Positions 18,925 to 28,225 of a stretch of DNA of 64,000 nucleotides are shown here, in pieces (within the stretch, counting starts at the first letter, position 1; each line of letters starts with the position of its first letter). A model generated the notes under the pieces. The model made no database searches and was not told the origin of the DNA. It was given only the letters and a program-made list of their open reading frames with translations. The DNA is taken from positions 511,641-575,640 of the forward strand of contig NZ_VCEK01000003.1 in the NCBI RefSeq assembly GCF_005862235.1. The letters run 5' to 3'. Source of the DNA: Saccharomonospora piscinae. GTDB taxonomy: Bacteria > Actinomycetota > Actinomycetes > Mycobacteriales > Pseudonocardiaceae. The translations under genes and the position numbers were made by a program.

Positions 18925-20031
18925 TCAGAACGGCGATGGGCCCGACGGCAGCCCGTGCGCCGCGGCCACCGCGTCGTTGGTCAACGCCCCCGCGTGCGTG
19001 TTCAGCCCGTGCGCCAGCGCGGGGTCGGCGCGAGCGGCCTCACGCCAGCCGGACCCGGCGATCCGCAGCACGTACGGCAGGGTGGCGTTGGTCAGGGCGT
19101 ACGTCGAGGTGCGCGGCACCGCCCCCGGCATGTTCGCGACGCAGTAGAACACCGACTCGCCCACGCGGTAGGTCGGATCGTCGTGGGTGGTGGGCCGGGA
19201 GTCGGCGAAACAGCCGCCCTGGTCGATCGACACGTCCACCAGGACACTGCCCGGCTTCAACCTCGGCACGAGGTCGTGGGGCACGAGCGTCGGCGCCTTC
19301 GCGCCCGGCACGAGCACTGCGCCGACCACGAGGTCGGCCTGGGTCACGGCGTGTTCCACCGACAGGGCCGTGGAGTGCAGCGTGCGTACCCGCCCGGTGA
19401 ACTCCCGGTCCACCTGCCGGAGCCGGTCGAGGTTGGTGTCGAGCAGGTCCACGTCGGCGCCCAGCCCGACGGCGATCCGGGCCGCTCCCCGGCCCGCCAC
19501 ACCCGCGCCGATGACCACCACCCGCGCGGGCGCGACGCCGGGAACACCGGCCGGAAGCACCCCGCGCCCGCCGGAGGGCCGCAGCAACGCCGCCGCTCCC
19601 ACCTGGGGTGCCAGCCTCCCCGCCACCTCCGACATGGGAGCCAGCAGGGGCAGCGTGCCGTCGTCGGCCTGCACGGTCTCGTAGGCCAGCGCCGTCGTCC
19701 CCGCTTCGAGCAACGCGGCCGTCAACGGCCGGTCGGCGGCCAGGTGCAGGTAGGTGAACAACGCGAGGTCCTTGCGCAGCTGCGGGTACTCGGCGCCGAT
19801 CGGTTCCTTCACCTTGAGCAGTAGTTCGGCCTCGCCCCACACGTCGGTGGCCTTGTCGAGCACAGTCGCCCCCGCCGCGATGTACTCGGTGTCGCTGATG
19901 GACGACCCGGTTCCGGCGCCCGCCTCCAGGAACACCTCGTGGCCGTGCCGGGCGAGTTCGTGGACCCCCGACGGGGTGATCGCCACGCGGTACTCGTGGT
20001 TCTTGATCTCTTTCGGGACGCCGATGCGCAC
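18925..20031 (-). CDS. ald: Alanine dehydrogenase
   Basis: The 368-residue protein matches alanine dehydrogenase, which interconverts alanine and pyruvate plus ammonia with NAD. It starts MRIGVPKEIKNHEYRVAITP and shows LLLKVKEPIGAEY (substrate lysine) and FTYLHLAADRPLT (catalytic histidine). The NAD-binding VVVIGAGVAGRGAARIA and the ending block STYALTNATLPYVLRIA are also clear. Length is normal for the family (about 370). The start codon is GTG at 20031. It is probably transcribed alone, with the small-RNA terminator region beyond its stop. Confidence 0.95.
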   Translation of the reverse strand: MRIGVPKEIKNHEYRVAITPSGVHELARHGHEVFLEAGAGTGSSISDTEYIAAGATVLDKATDVWGEAELLLKVKEPIGAEYPQLRKDLALFTYLHLAADRPLTAALLEAGTTALAYETVQADDGTLPLLAPMSEVAGRLAPQVGAAALLRPSGGRGVLPAGVPGVAPARVVVIGAGVAGRGAARIAVGLGADVDLLDTNLDRLRQVDREFTGRVRTLHSTALSVEHAVTQADLVVGAVLVPGAKAPTLVPHDLVPRLKPGSVLVDVSIDQGGCFADSRPTTHDDPTYRVGESVFYCVANMPGAVPRTSTYALTNATLPYVLRIAGSGWREAARADPALAHGLNTHAGALTNDAVAAAHGLPSGPSPF

Positions 20032-20130
20032 GGTCTCCTCCTTGTGGGCGGGTCAACGTGTGCGTCCATCCTGGCGTGTGACGGGGCCGCGGGCACAACC
20101 GGCGACGTGCTCCGGCGGGCTCAGTCGTAC

Positions 20131-20634
20131 TCAGTCGCCGAACGCGGACTCCACCCAGCCCGGCACCGGCAGCTCGCGGTCGAGACACTCGGTGGCCAGC
20201 CGCACCGTCCAGTGCAGTGCCGCCAGCACCAGGCTGTCCACCTCCTCCGGCGCCGCGTTCGCCAGCGCGATCTCCACCTGGTCGGCGGCGGCGGCGGTGT
20301 TGCCGTGGACCTCGGCCAACAGTGTCCGTACCGCGGTGCGCATCGGCGGGTCCGCCTGGTCGATCGAGACCTCCTCGCCGCTCTCGTCGAGCACCTGGAC
20401 GCGCACCGGCCGGGAGCCGCCGTCGCCGAGACTGGCGACCATGGCGCTGCACGCGCCGAACAGCAGGAGCATCAGCTCACGGATCTCGGAGCTGTCACCG
20501 GGGCCGCCGTCGGGACCGAGCGCGGCGAGCGCGTCCTGTTCGTCCCCGACCGCGGCCGTGACGACAGCGCGCTGGGCCTTACGCACCAGCGCGTCCCGGT
20601 CTCCGGTGTCGTCGTTGTCGTCGTCGGGCAGCAC
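20131..20634 (-). CDS. Hypothetical acidic protein
   Basis: I do not recognise this 167-residue protein. Its N-terminus is very acidic (DDDNDDTGDRD). A middle hydrophobic helix region reads ELMLLLFGACSAMVASLGD, and a second part contains QVLDESGEEVSIDQADPP. No signal peptide or clear domain is visible. The GTG at 20634 is preferred because upstream starts overlap the TetR gene and give an odd composition. It lies 55 bases downstream of the TetR gene on the same strand and could be co-transcribed with it. Confidence 0.6.
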   Translation of the reverse strand: MLPDDDNDDTGDRDALVRKAQRAVVTAAVGDEQDALAALGPDGGPGDSSEIRELMLLLFGACSAMVASLGDGGSRPVRVQVLDESGEEVSIDQADPPMRTAVRTLLAEVHGNTAAAADQVEIALANAAPEEVDSLVLAALHWTVRLATECLDRELPVPGWVESAFGD

Positions 20635-20689
20635 GGGTCCTATCCAACACGACACGGGGCGGCTTGGATGCCGCCCGCCAGGGTGATCG

Positions 20690-21277
20690 TCACCTCGCGG
20701 CGTACAGAGCACCCAGTGCGAGCGCCGACAGCAGCTCGGCGAGATCGCCGTCCGGCAGGTGGCGGCTGTGCGGAGTGGAGTTCATGAGCCCGAACACGGC
20801 ATGCGCGCTGGATCGGGCCCTGGCGTCGTCCAGTCCGGGAACGGCGGCGCGCAGCGCGCTCACCCACACCTCCACGTAGCGGCGCTGGAGAGCGCGGACC
20901 TCCCTGCGGTCGTCGTCGGAGAGATTGGCGAGATTCCGTTCCTGCACCGTGATCAGCGCGGGCTGGGACAGCGCGAAGTGGACATGGAAGCGCACCAGGC
21001 CCGCCAGGAGCTCGTCCGGCGAACCGCCCTCGCCCACTCGCGCGGTGCCGCCGTCGAGCAGGTAGCGGCTGATCGATGTCAGCATCTCGCCCAGCATGGC
21101 GTCCTTGCTGCGGAAGTGCCGGTAGAGCGCGGGGCCCGAGATTCCCACGGCCGAGCCGATCTCGTCGATGCCCACGCCGTGGAACCCGTGCCGGGCGAAC
21201 AGCTCCGCCGCGGCCGCCAGGATCTGGTCGCGGCGGGTCGCCTTCTCACCGCGCACAAGGGGAGACACCGAGGACAC
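20690..21277 (-). CDS. TetR-family regulator, likely of the acyl-CoA carboxylase operon
   Basis: The 195-residue protein has a typical TetR helix-turn-helix in residues 10-65 (RRDQILAAAAELFARHGFHG, then GISGPALYRHFRSKDAML) and a helical ligand domain. Its own promoter and the promoter of the carboxylase operon 1.1 kb away share 16-base sites with GTTA and CTAAC/TTAAC arms. This suggests it controls both. In mycobacteria a TetR regulator accompanies the accD1-accA1-fadE19 genes for branched-chain amino acid breakdown; orthology here is inferred from context. The start is GTG at 21277. Confidence 0.85.
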   Translation of the reverse strand: MSSVSPLVRGEKATRRDQILAAAAELFARHGFHGVGIDEIGSAVGISGPALYRHFRSKDAMLGEMLTSISRYLLDGGTARVGEGGSPDELLAGLVRFHVHFALSQPALITVQERNLANLSDDDRREVRALQRRYVEVWVSALRAAVPGLDDARARSSAHAVFGLMNSTPHSRHLPDGDLAELLSALALGALYAAR

Positions 21278-21297
21278 CCCGACACTGTACCGGCGGA

Positions 21298-21313
21298 GTT
21301 AGCGAATGTTAAC
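21298..21313. promoter_or_regulatory. Candidate TetR operator, tetR/SGNH divergent promoter
   Basis: GTTAGCGAATGTTAAC is an imperfect 16-base palindrome about 20 bases upstream of the TetR start. The same pattern, GTTA-purine-N8-TAAC in shape, occurs twice before the acyl-CoA carboxylase operon. Autoregulation by the TetR protein is the simplest reading. Confidence 0.55.
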
Positions 21314-21428
21314 GAAACCGGCTACTTCCGGTGTGATCCAGACGGGTTATGTCGGGTTCGCGCGCTTTCCAGTGACAACTTTACCTGGTAATCATCTGTG
21401 CGGCCATTCACTGACGAAAGGTTGCGCC

Positions 21429-22226
21429 ATGACGGTGCGGGCTCGACGGTACCTCTCTGTATTACTGGCGTTCGTTTTCGCGCTGGGGGGCGGGGCCGTC
21501 ACGGCAGTCGCCGCGCCCGCCGCCGAGAACTACGTCGCCCTCGGTGACTCCTACTCCTCCGGCGTCGGCGCCGGGTCGTACGGCAGCTCCGGCGACTGCA
21601 TGCGCAGCGCCAACGCCTATCCCGAGCTGTGGGCCAACTCCCACTCCGTGTCCAGTTTCGACTTCGTCGCCTGTTCCGGGGCCAAGACGGCCGACGTCCT
21701 CAGTCAGGCGTCCGCCGTGGACGCGAGCACCACGTTCATCACGGTCTCGGTGGGCGGCAACGACGCCGGGTTCGCCGACGTCATGGTCGACTGCACCCTC
21801 AGTACGAACAGCGGGTGTGTGTCCCGCGTCGAGGAGGCCAAGCAGTTCGCCACCAGCACGCTGCCCGGCAGGCTCGACGACGTGTACAGCACGCTGACCA
21901 GCCGCGCGCCGAACGCGCAGATCGTGGTGCTGGGCTACCCGCGCTTCTACGAGATCGGCGGTTCGTGCAGTGTCGGGCTGAGCGACACCAAGCGCTCGGC
22001 CATCAACTCGGGTGCCGACACGCTCGCGCAGGTGACCGCCGACCGGGCGGCGGCGCACGGGCTGACGTTCGTCGACATGCGTGGTCCCTTCAATAACCAC
22101 GAGATCTGCGCGAGCGGCGAGTGGTGGCTGCACAGCCTCACCTGGCCGGTCGTCGAGTCGTACCACCCGACCGCGAACGGGCAGCGCTACGGCTACCTCC
22201 CCGCGCTGGAGAGCGTCACCGGCTGA
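21429..22226 (+). CDS. Secreted SGNH-family esterase/lipase
   Basis: The 265-residue protein has a signal peptide (residues 1-33, cleavage near AVAAPA) followed by a GDSL/SGNH hydrolase domain. Block I is NYVALGDSYSSGVGAG with the catalytic serine, block III is TVSVGGNDAGF, and the late SYHPTANGQ supplies the catalytic histidine. Paired cysteines (GDC, ACSG, VDC, SGC, SC, IC) suggest three disulfides, as in Streptomyces secreted lipases. It probably hydrolyses esters outside the cell. The ATG at 21429 follows GAAAGG. Confidence 0.9.
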   Translation: MTVRARRYLSVLLAFVFALGGGAVTAVAAPAAENYVALGDSYSSGVGAGSYGSSGDCMRSANAYPELWANSHSVSSFDFVACSGAKTADVLSQASAVDASTTFITVSVGGNDAGFADVMVDCTLSTNSGCVSRVEEAKQFATSTLPGRLDDVYSTLTSRAPNAQIVVLGYPRFYEIGGSCSVGLSDTKRSAINSGADTLAQVTADRAAAHGLTFVDMRGPFNNHEICASGEWWLHSLTWPVVESYHPTANGQRYGYLPALESVTG

Positions 22227-22242
22227 CTCAACGCGAGTGTCG

Positions 22243-22274
22243 AACGGCCGCCGGCCCCAGGGTCGGCGGCCGTT
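22243..22274 (+). terminator. Terminator after the SGNH gene
   Basis: AACGGCCGCCG at 22243-22253 pairs perfectly with CGGCGGCCGTT at 22264-22274 across a ten-base loop, shortly after the stop codon of the SGNH gene. The 21-bp repeat element begins immediately after it. Confidence 0.65.
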
Positions 22275-22277
22275 GCC

Positions 22278-22366
22278 GTGTCCGCAGCCTGGGTAGCCGT
22301 GTCCGCACCGCGCGATGCGGACACGGCTACGCAACCTGCGGACACGGCTACGCAGCCTGCGGACAC
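22278..22366. repeat. 21-bp repeat element, copy A (hairpin form)
   Basis: Units of 21 bases built on GTGTCCGCAGCC plus TGCGTAGCC appear once and a half in forward orientation (22278-22307) and then two and a half times in reverse (22316-22366). The 30-base arms 22278-22307 and 22316-22345 pair with only three mismatches across the loop CCGCGCGA. Copy E at 49 kb has the same arm length and nearly the same loop. Confidence 0.9.
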
Positions 22367-22382
22367 GGCTCTGGACAGGGAG

Positions 22383-22425
22383 GTTAGTGGGCGCTAACAT
22401 TCGGGTGTTGTTAACGACTGCTAAC
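22383..22425. promoter_or_regulatory. Two candidate TetR operators before the carboxylase operon
   Basis: GTTAGTGGGCGCTAAC (22383-22398) and GTTAACGACTGCTAAC (22410-22425) are 16-base imperfect palindromes spaced 27 bases apart. The second ends 11 bases before the ATG of the carboxyltransferase gene, so binding would block transcription directly. They match the site upstream of the TetR gene. Confidence 0.6.
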
Positions 22426-22436
22426 TTGGTGGTGTG

Positions 22437-24050
22437 ATGGACACTCCTGCTCTCGCCAGTGCCGCCGACACCCGCGGTGAGTCCTACGCGCGCAATGTCG
22501 CTCACCACTCCGAGCTGGTGGAGGACCTGCGCGCGCGGCTCGCCGTCGTGCGCAGGGGCGGGCCGGAGAAGGCCCGCACCAAGCACGTCGAGCGGGGCAA
22601 GCTGCTACCCCGCGACCGCGTCGACGCGCTGCTGGACCCGGGGTCGCCGCTGCTGGAACTCTCGCCGCTGGCCGCAACCGGCCTCTACGACGACGAGGCG
22701 CCGAGCGCGGGCATCATCACCGGCATCGGCCGGGTGTCGGGTCGCGAGTGCGTCATCGTCGCGAACGACGCCACCGTCAAGGGCGGCACGTACTACCCCA
22801 TGACGGTCAAGAAGCACCTGCGCGCGCAGGAGGTCGCGCTGCACAACAACCTCCCGTGCCTCTACCTCGTGGATTCGGGCGGGGCCTTCCTGCCGCGCCA
22901 GGACGAGGTGTTCCCCGACCGTGAGCACTTCGGCCGCATCTTCTACAACCAGGCCACGATGTCGGCGCGGGGCATTCCGCAGCTCGCGGCGGTGCTGGGG
23001 TCCTGCACCGCGGGCGGCGCGTACGTCCCGGCCATGAGCGACGAGGCCGTGATCGTGCGCAACCAGGGCACGATCTTCCTCGGCGGCCCGCCGCTGGTGA
23101 AGGCCGCGACCGGCGAGGTCGTGACGGCCGAGGAACTGGGCGGCGGCGATGTCCACGCGCGGGCATCCGGGGTGACCGACCACCTCGCGGCCGACGACGC
23201 CGACGCGCTGCGCATCCTGCGTTCGATCGTCTCGACACTGGGCCCGAGGCAGCCGAGGCCGTGGGACGTGACGCCCACCGAGGAACCCGTGGTGGACCCG
23301 GACGAGCTCTACGGCGTGGTGCCCGCCGACTCGCGCACACCGTACGACGTGCGGGAGGTCATCGCCCGCATCACCGACGGCAGCCGCTTCGCCGAGTTCA
23401 AGAAGGAGTACGGCGCGACGCTGGTCACCGGCTTCGCGCGAGTTCACGGTCACCCGGTGGGGATCGTGGCGAACAACGGGGTGCTGTTCGCGGAGTCGGC
23501 CATGAAGGGCGCGCACTTCATCGAGCTGTGTGACCGCCGTTCGATACCGCTGCTGTTCCTGCAGAACATCACGGGTTTCATGGTGGGCCGCGACTACGAG
23601 GCGGGCGGGATCGCCAAGCACGGCGCGAAGATGGTCACGGCGGTGGCGTGCGCGAGGGTGCCGAAGTTCACCGTGGTCATCGGCGGTTCGTTCGGTGCGG
23701 GTAACTACTCGATGTGCGGCCGGGCGTACTCGCCGCGCTTTCTCTGGATGTGGCCGAACGCGCGGATCTCGGTGATGGGCGGTGAGCAGGCGGCCTCGGT
23801 GCTGGCGACGGTGCGCAGGGACGGTCTCGAAGCCCGGGGTCAACAGTGGTCGGACGAGGACGAGGAGTCGTTCAAGGAGCCGATCCGGGACCAGTACGAG
23901 AGTCAGGGCAATCCGTACTACTCCACGGCCCGGCTGTGGGACGACGGCGTGATCGATCCCCGGGACACGCGCACGGTGCTGGGGCTGGCGCTGTCGGCGT
24001 CGGCGAACGCGCCGCTGGAGCCGGTGAACTACGGCGTCTTCAGGATGTGA
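22437..24050 (+). CDS. accD1: Acyl-CoA carboxylase carboxyltransferase subunit (methylcrotonyl-CoA type)
   Basis: The 537-residue protein is a full crotonase-fold carboxyltransferase, with [52 protein letters not shown] and [19 protein letters not shown]. The NITGFMVG and GAGNY blocks are those of methylcrotonyl-CoA (and geranyl-CoA) carboxylases rather than propionyl-CoA ones. Together with the following biotin subunit and acyl-CoA dehydrogenase it fits leucine breakdown. The order matches mycobacterial accD1-accA1-fadE19. ATG at 22437 is chosen; a GTG three bases earlier is possible, and no strong ribosome site is visible. Confidence 0.88.
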   Translation: MDTPALASAADTRGESYARNVAHHSELVEDLRARLAVVRRGGPEKARTKHVERGKLLPRDRVDALLDPGSPLLELSPLAATGLYDDEAPSAGIITGIGRVSGRECVIVANDATVKGGTYYPMTVKKHLRAQEVALHNNLPCLYLVDSGGAFLPRQDEVFPDREHFGRIFYNQATMSARGIPQLAAVLGSCTAGGAYVPAMSDEAVIVRNQGTIFLGGPPLVKAATGEVVTAEELGGGDVHARASGVTDHLAADDADALRILRSIVSTLGPRQPRPWDVTPTEEPVVDPDELYGVVPADSRTPYDVREVIARITDGSRFAEFKKEYGATLVTGFARVHGHPVGIVANNGVLFAESAMKGAHFIELCDRRSIPLLFLQNITGFMVGRDYEAGGIAKHGAKMVTAVACARVPKFTVVIGGSFGAGNYSMCGRAYSPRFLWMWPNARISVMGGEQAASVLATVRRDGLEARGQQWSDEDEESFKEPIRDQYESQGNPYYSTARLWDDGVIDPRDTRTVLGLALSASANAPLEPVNYGVFRM

Positions 24051-24055
24051 GGAAC

Positions 24056-26041
24056 ATGTTCGACACCGTGCTCGTGGCCAACCGGGGCGAGATCGCCGTG
24101 CGGGTGATCCGGACCCTGCGGGCGCTGGGTATCCGGTCGGTCGCCGTCCACAGTGACGCCGACGCCGACTCGCGCCACGTCGCCGAGGCCGACGTCGCCT
24201 ACCGGCTCGGGCCCGCCGACGCGGCACGCAGCTACCTCTCCGTGCCGGACGTCGTCGCCGCCGCGGTGGCGACCGGCGCACAGGCAGTCCATCCCGGCTA
24301 CGGCTTTCTCTCGGAGAATTCCGCGTTCGCGCAGGAGTGCGAGCGGGCCGGGCTGGTGTTCGTCGGCCCGCCCGTGGCGGCCATCGAGGCGATGGGCGAC
24401 AAGATCCGGGCGAAGGAGACGGTCGCGGCGGCCGGGGTGCCGGTGGTGCCGGGGGCCAACGACGTGTCCGATGTGGATTCGGTGGCCGCCGCGGCCGAGC
24501 GGGTGGGCTACCCGGTGCTGCTGAAACCCTCCGCTGGCGGCGGCGGTAAGGGCATGCGGCTGGTACACGAGCCCGGTGAGCTGGCCCCGGCGGTGGAGTC
24601 CGCGCAGCGGGAAGCGCGGGGCGCGTTCGGCGACGACCGGCTGCTGGTCGAGCGGTTCGTGGCCGACCCGAGGCACATCGAGATCCAGGTGCTCGCCGAC
24701 GCCCACGGCACGGTCCTGCACCTCGGCGAGCGGGAGTGCAGCCTCCAGCGCAGGCACCAGAAGATCGTCGAGGAGGCGCCGTCGGTGCTGCTCGACGAGG
24801 CCACGCGGGCCAGGATGGGGGCCGCCGCGGCGGAGGCCGCACGCTCGGTGGGCTATGTCGGCGCGGGCACGGTGGAGTTCATCGTGTCCTCGGCGGCGCC
24901 AGGGGAGTTCTTCTTCCTGGAGATGAACACGCGCCTCCAGGTGGAGCATCCGGTGACCGAGCTGGTGACCGGCCTCGACCTCGTGGAGTGGCAGCTGTGG
25001 GTCGCGGCGGGCGAGCGGCTCGCGCTCGTCCAGGACGACGTGCGGCTGACCGGGCACGCCGTGGAGGCCCGCGTCTACGCGGAGGACCCGGCGCGCGACT
25101 TCGTGCCCACCGGAGGCACGGTGCTCGGCCTGCACGAGCCGACCGGTGAGCACGTGCGGGTCGATTCCGGGCTGCGGCCCGGCACCGTGGTGGCCTCGCA
25201 CTACGACCCGATGCTTTCGAAGGTGATCGCGTGGGGCCCGGACCGCGCGTCGGCGCTGCGCCGGCTCGACCGCGCGCTGGCCGACACCACCGTGCTGGGG
25301 GTACCGACCAACGTGCCGTTCCTGCGCGCGCTGGTGCGGCATCCCGACGTCGTCGCTGGGCGGCTGGACACCGGACTCGTGGAGCGGGAGCTGTCGGCGC
25401 TCGTGGCCGGGGTGCGGCCGGACGAGTTCGCCGTGGCGGCGGCGCTCGACCGCGTGCTGGAGCTGTGGCCGCGTACTCCCGTGGTGGACCCGTGGGACGT
25501 GCCGAGCGGCTGGCGCCCCGGCGGCAGCGCCGGGGTGACGATGCGGCTGCGCGTGGGAGGCGACGAGATGCTGGTCCGCGTCGACGGGCCGCCCTCCGGC
25601 GCGCGGGTCACGGTGGACGGCGGCGAGCCGCTGCCCGTGGCGGCGGCTCGGGACGCGGAGAACGCGCTGACCGTGCGTGTCGCGGGACAGTCCCTCCGCT
25701 ACCGCCGTGCGCAGGCACCCGACGGCACCGTCTGGTACGCGCGGGACGGCCGTGCCGTGCCCGTGAGTGAGCGGCCGAACCTGCTGGCCTCGCACGCCGA
25801 GTCGGTGGCCGGCGGGCCGGTCACGAGCCCGATGCCGGGCACGGTTCTGCTGGTGAAGGCCGAGGCGGGCGAGAAGGTGGCGGCGGGAACCCCGCTGCTC
25901 GTCGTCGAGGCCATGAAGATGGAGCACACGATCACGGCGCCGATCGACGGCGTCGTGAGCAGGATCGACGTGCGCGCAGGCCAACAGGTCGCGCTGGACG
26001 AACCCCTGGCACTGGTGACCCCGGAAGAAGGCACATCATGA
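24056..26041 (+). CDS. accA1: Acyl-CoA carboxylase biotin carboxylase/biotin carrier subunit
   Basis: This 661-residue alpha chain contains a biotin carboxylase (about 1-450; [21 protein letters not shown] loop [29 protein letters not shown]), a linker/BT region, and a C-terminal biotinyl domain with [10 protein letters not shown], whose lysine carries biotin. It supplies carboxybiotin to the carboxyltransferase encoded five bases upstream. The stop overlaps the next start in ATGA, so the operon is tight. The ATG at 24056 has GAGGAAC just before it. Confidence 0.92.
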   Translation: MFDTVLVANRGEIAVRVIRTLRALGIRSVAVHSDADADSRHVAEADVAYRLGPADAARSYLSVPDVVAAAVATGAQAVHPGYGFLSENSAFAQECERAGLVFVGPPVAAIEAMGDKIRAKETVAAAGVPVVPGANDVSDVDSVAAAAERVGYPVLLKPSAGGGGKGMRLVHEPGELAPAVESAQREARGAFGDDRLLVERFVADPRHIEIQVLADAHGTVLHLGERECSLQRRHQKIVEEAPSVLLDEATRARMGAAAAEAARSVGYVGAGTVEFIVSSAAPGEFFFLEMNTRLQVEHPVTELVTGLDLVEWQLWVAAGERLALVQDDVRLTGHAVEARVYAEDPARDFVPTGGTVLGLHEPTGEHVRVDSGLRPGTVVASHYDPMLSKVIAWGPDRASALRRLDRALADTTVLGVPTNVPFLRALVRHPDVVAGRLDTGLVERELSALVAGVRPDEFAVAAALDRVLELWPRTPVVDPWDVPSGWRPGGSAGVTMRLRVGGDEMLVRVDGPPSGARVTVDGGEPLPVAAARDAENALTVRVAGQSLRYRRAQAPDGTVWYARDGRAVPVSERPNLLASHAESVAGGPVTSPMPGTVLLVKAEAGEKVAAGTPLLVVEAMKMEHTITAPIDGVVSRIDVRAGQQVALDEPLALVTPEEGTS

Positions 26042-27198
26042 TCGATTTCAGGCTGGACGAGGAGTACGAGGACCTGCGCACCACCGTGCGCGACTTCGCG
26101 CGCTCCGAGGTGGCACCGGTGATCGGCGAGTACTACGAGCAGGAGCGCTTCCCGTACGAGCTCGTCGCGCGCATGGGCTCGATGGGCCTGTTCGGCCTGC
26201 CGTTCCCGGAGGAGTACGGGGGCATGGGTGGGGACTACTTCGCGCTGTGCCTGGCGCTGGAGGAACTGGCGCGCGTGGACTCGTCCGTGGCGATCACGCT
26301 GGAGGCCGGGGTCTCGCTGGGTGCCATGCCGATCTTCCGGTTCGGCACCGAGGAGCAGAAACGCCGCTGGCTGCCGGAACTGTGCGAGGGCAGGGCACTC
26401 GGCGCGTTCGGTCTCACCGAGCCGGGCGGGGGCTCCGACGCGGGCGCCACGCGCACCACGGCCGCGCTCGACGGCGGCGAGTGGGTCCTCAACGGCAGCA
26501 AGTCGTTCATCACCAACTCCGGCACCGACATCACGCGGCTCGTCACCGTCACCGCCGTGACCGGGCAGAAGCCCGACGGCCGCAAGGAGATCTCCGCGAT
26601 CGTCGTCCCGTCGGGCACCGTGGGTTTCACGGTGGAACCGCAGTACTCCAAGGTCGGCTGGAACGCCTCGGACACCCACGGGCTCAGCTTCGACGGCTGC
26701 CGCGTGCCGGAGGAGAACCTGCTCGGGCAGCGCGGTCGCGGTTACGCGCAGTTCCTGTCCACTCTGGACGAGGGTCGCATCGCCATCGCCGCGCTGTCGG
26801 TGGGGCTGGCGCAGGGCTGCGTCGACGAGTGCCTGCGCTACGTCTCCGAGCGCGAGGCGTTCGGCCACCGGATCGGTGAGTACCAGACCATCCAGTTCAA
26901 GCTCGCCGACATGGAGCTGCGCACCCACACCGCGCGGCTGGCCTACTACCAGGCCGCCTCGAAGCTGCTGCGCGGCGAGCGGTTCAAGAAGGAGGCGGCC
27001 ATCGCCAAGCTCGCGGCCTCCAACGCCGCGATGGACAACGCCCGGGACGCCACGCAGATCTTCGGCGGGTACGGCTTCATGAACGAGTTCCCCGTGGGCC
27101 GCTTCTACCGGGACGCGAAGATCCTGGAGATCGGCGAGGGCACGAGCGAGGTCCAGCGCATGCTGATCGCGCGGGAACTGGGGCTGACCCCGGCGTGA
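26038..27198 (+). CDS. Acyl-CoA dehydrogenase, isovaleryl-CoA type
   Basis: The 386-residue protein is a complete flavin acyl-CoA dehydrogenase: [19 protein letters not shown] (FAD/substrate loop), [12 protein letters not shown], and the C-terminal [20 protein letters not shown] and [18 protein letters not shown]. Its position behind the carboxylase subunits suggests oxidation of a branched short-chain acyl-CoA such as isovaleryl-CoA, equivalent to mycobacterial FadE19; the exact substrate is inferred. It overlaps both neighbours by four bases. Confidence 0.9.
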   Translation: MIDFRLDEEYEDLRTTVRDFARSEVAPVIGEYYEQERFPYELVARMGSMGLFGLPFPEEYGGMGGDYFALCLALEELARVDSSVAITLEAGVSLGAMPIFRFGTEEQKRRWLPELCEGRALGAFGLTEPGGGSDAGATRTTAALDGGEWVLNGSKSFITNSGTDITRLVTVTAVTGQKPDGRKEISAIVVPSGTVGFTVEPQYSKVGWNASDTHGLSFDGCRVPEENLLGQRGRGYAQFLSTLDEGRIAIAALSVGLAQGCVDECLRYVSEREAFGHRIGEYQTIQFKLADMELRTHTARLAYYQAASKLLRGERFKKEAAIAKLAASNAAMDNARDATQIFGGYGFMNEFPVGRFYRDAKILEIGEGTSEVQRMLIARELGLTPA

Positions 27199-27752
27199 GC
27201 GAGCCCGCGAGCGATACCGTCGCCGACGTGGACACGATCGAGATCCGGCCGGGCAGGCCGTCCGACGCCGACGCGCTGCTGGCGATGTTCGACGGCGCGG
27301 TGCGCTGGCTGGCCGAACGGGGTCGTGCCGGGCAGTGGGGCTCGACGCCCTGGTCCGAGGACGAGCAGCGAGTGGCGCGCGTGAGTGGCATGGCCGAACA
27401 CCCCGGTCTGGTGATCGCGGAGGTCGGCGGGGAGGTCGCGGGTGCGTCGATCTTCGCCGACCACCCTCCCGAGCACATTCCGCCGGTGACCGAGCCGGAG
27501 GTCTACATCGACCTGCTGATCACGTCCCGCGTCCACACGGGCCGTGGCGTGGGAGCGTGGCTGCTCCGCGAGGCGCGCGAGGAGACCCGGCGCCGGGGCC
27601 GCTCGCTGCTGCGGGTGGACTGCTGGGCGGGCGGCGACGGCAGGCTGGTCGCGTACTACCGGGGTCAGGGCTTCACGCCGACCGAGACGTTCGAGGTGAG
27701 GGGCTGGACCGGCCAGGTGTTCGAGGATCGCGAATCCTTCGTCGCCGCGTGA
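27195..27752 (+). CDS. GNAT N-acetyltransferase
   Basis: The 185-residue GNAT protein has the strand-loop pattern EVYIDLLITSRVHTGRGVGAWLL, with the acetyl-CoA loop HTGRGVG, and a late VAYYRGQGFTPTETF. Its GTG start overlaps the dehydrogenase stop (GTGA), so it is the last gene of the carboxylase operon. The substrate is unknown; a link to the branched-chain pathway is only positional. Confidence 0.78.
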   Translation: MSEPASDTVADVDTIEIRPGRPSDADALLAMFDGAVRWLAERGRAGQWGSTPWSEDEQRVARVSGMAEHPGLVIAEVGGEVAGASIFADHPPEHIPPVTEPEVYIDLLITSRVHTGRGVGAWLLREAREETRRRGRSLLRVDCWAGGDGRLVAYYRGQGFTPTETFEVRGWTGQVFEDRESFVAA

Positions 27753-27753
27753 G

Positions 27754-27791
27754 TTGACCTCCAGCGCGCTGGAGGTCGCAGGATGGCGGCA
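27754..27791 (+). promoter_or_regulatory. MerR-type promoter with 19-bp spacer and perfect palindrome
   Basis: A -35 box TTGACC (27754-27759) and a -10-like CAGGAT (27779-27784) are separated by 19 bases. A perfect 22-base palindrome with arms GACCTCCAGCG and CGCTGGAGGTC (27756-27777) spans the spacer. An over-long spacer filled by a dyad is the hallmark of promoters activated by MerR-family proteins. The ATG of the next gene begins seven bases after the -10, so the mRNA would be leaderless. No MerR gene is in the window. Confidence 0.6.
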
Positions 27792-28225
27792 TGCGGACGA
27801 CACCACCAACCATCGACCTCGCTGCCGAGGCCGGCGACGTCGAGGCCATCCGGCAGATCATCGCCGACGCCGAGACCGCCTACAACACCAACGACGCCGA
27901 GCTGCTGACCGCGCCCTTCGCCGGCAACGCCACGGTGGTGAACGCGATGGGCATGATCCTGTCGGGGCGGGAGGCCATCGTCGAGAACACCAGAGCGGGG
28001 CTGGCGGGTTTCCTGCGCGACCAGTACGCGAGCTACGACGTGCTGGACGTGCGGTTCGTCAGCCCCGGTGTCGCCCTCGCCTACAAGGGTGCGCGGGAGG
28101 CGCGGGCCGACGGCACCCCGCTCGGCCAGGAACACGTCATGATCGTGCTGTACGTCCTGGTGAAACAGGATGGTCACTGGTGGACGGTCGCGCGGCAGAA
28201 CACGCTCGTGCCGAGCCCGGTCTAG
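27791..28225 (+). CDS. SnoaL/DUF4440-type NTF2-fold protein
   Basis: The 144-residue protein has the NTF2-like pattern of SgcJ/EcaC and DUF4440 proteins: IIADAETAYNTNDAELLTAPFA (N-terminal helix with the acidic pocket), GREAIVENTRAGLAGF, and the C-terminal strand WWTVARQNTLVPSPV. Members are small-molecule hydrolases, isomerases or binding proteins; the substrate is unknown. It lies behind a MerR-like promoter and its stop overlaps the LLM gene stop, tail to tail. Confidence 0.75.
   Translation: MRTTPPTIDLAAEAGDVEAIRQIIADAETAYNTNDAELLTAPFAGNATVVNAMGMILSGREAIVENTRAGLAGFLRDQYASYDVLDVRFVSPGVALAYKGAREARADGTPLGQEHVMIVLYVLVKQDGHWWTVARQNTLVPSPV

Noticed and set aside
23846-24055. N-terminal extension of the biotin carboxylase subunit
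   Set aside because: The extra residues overlap the carboxyltransferase gene out of frame. The conserved [16 protein letters not shown] start is at the ATG 24056 with its own ribosome site.
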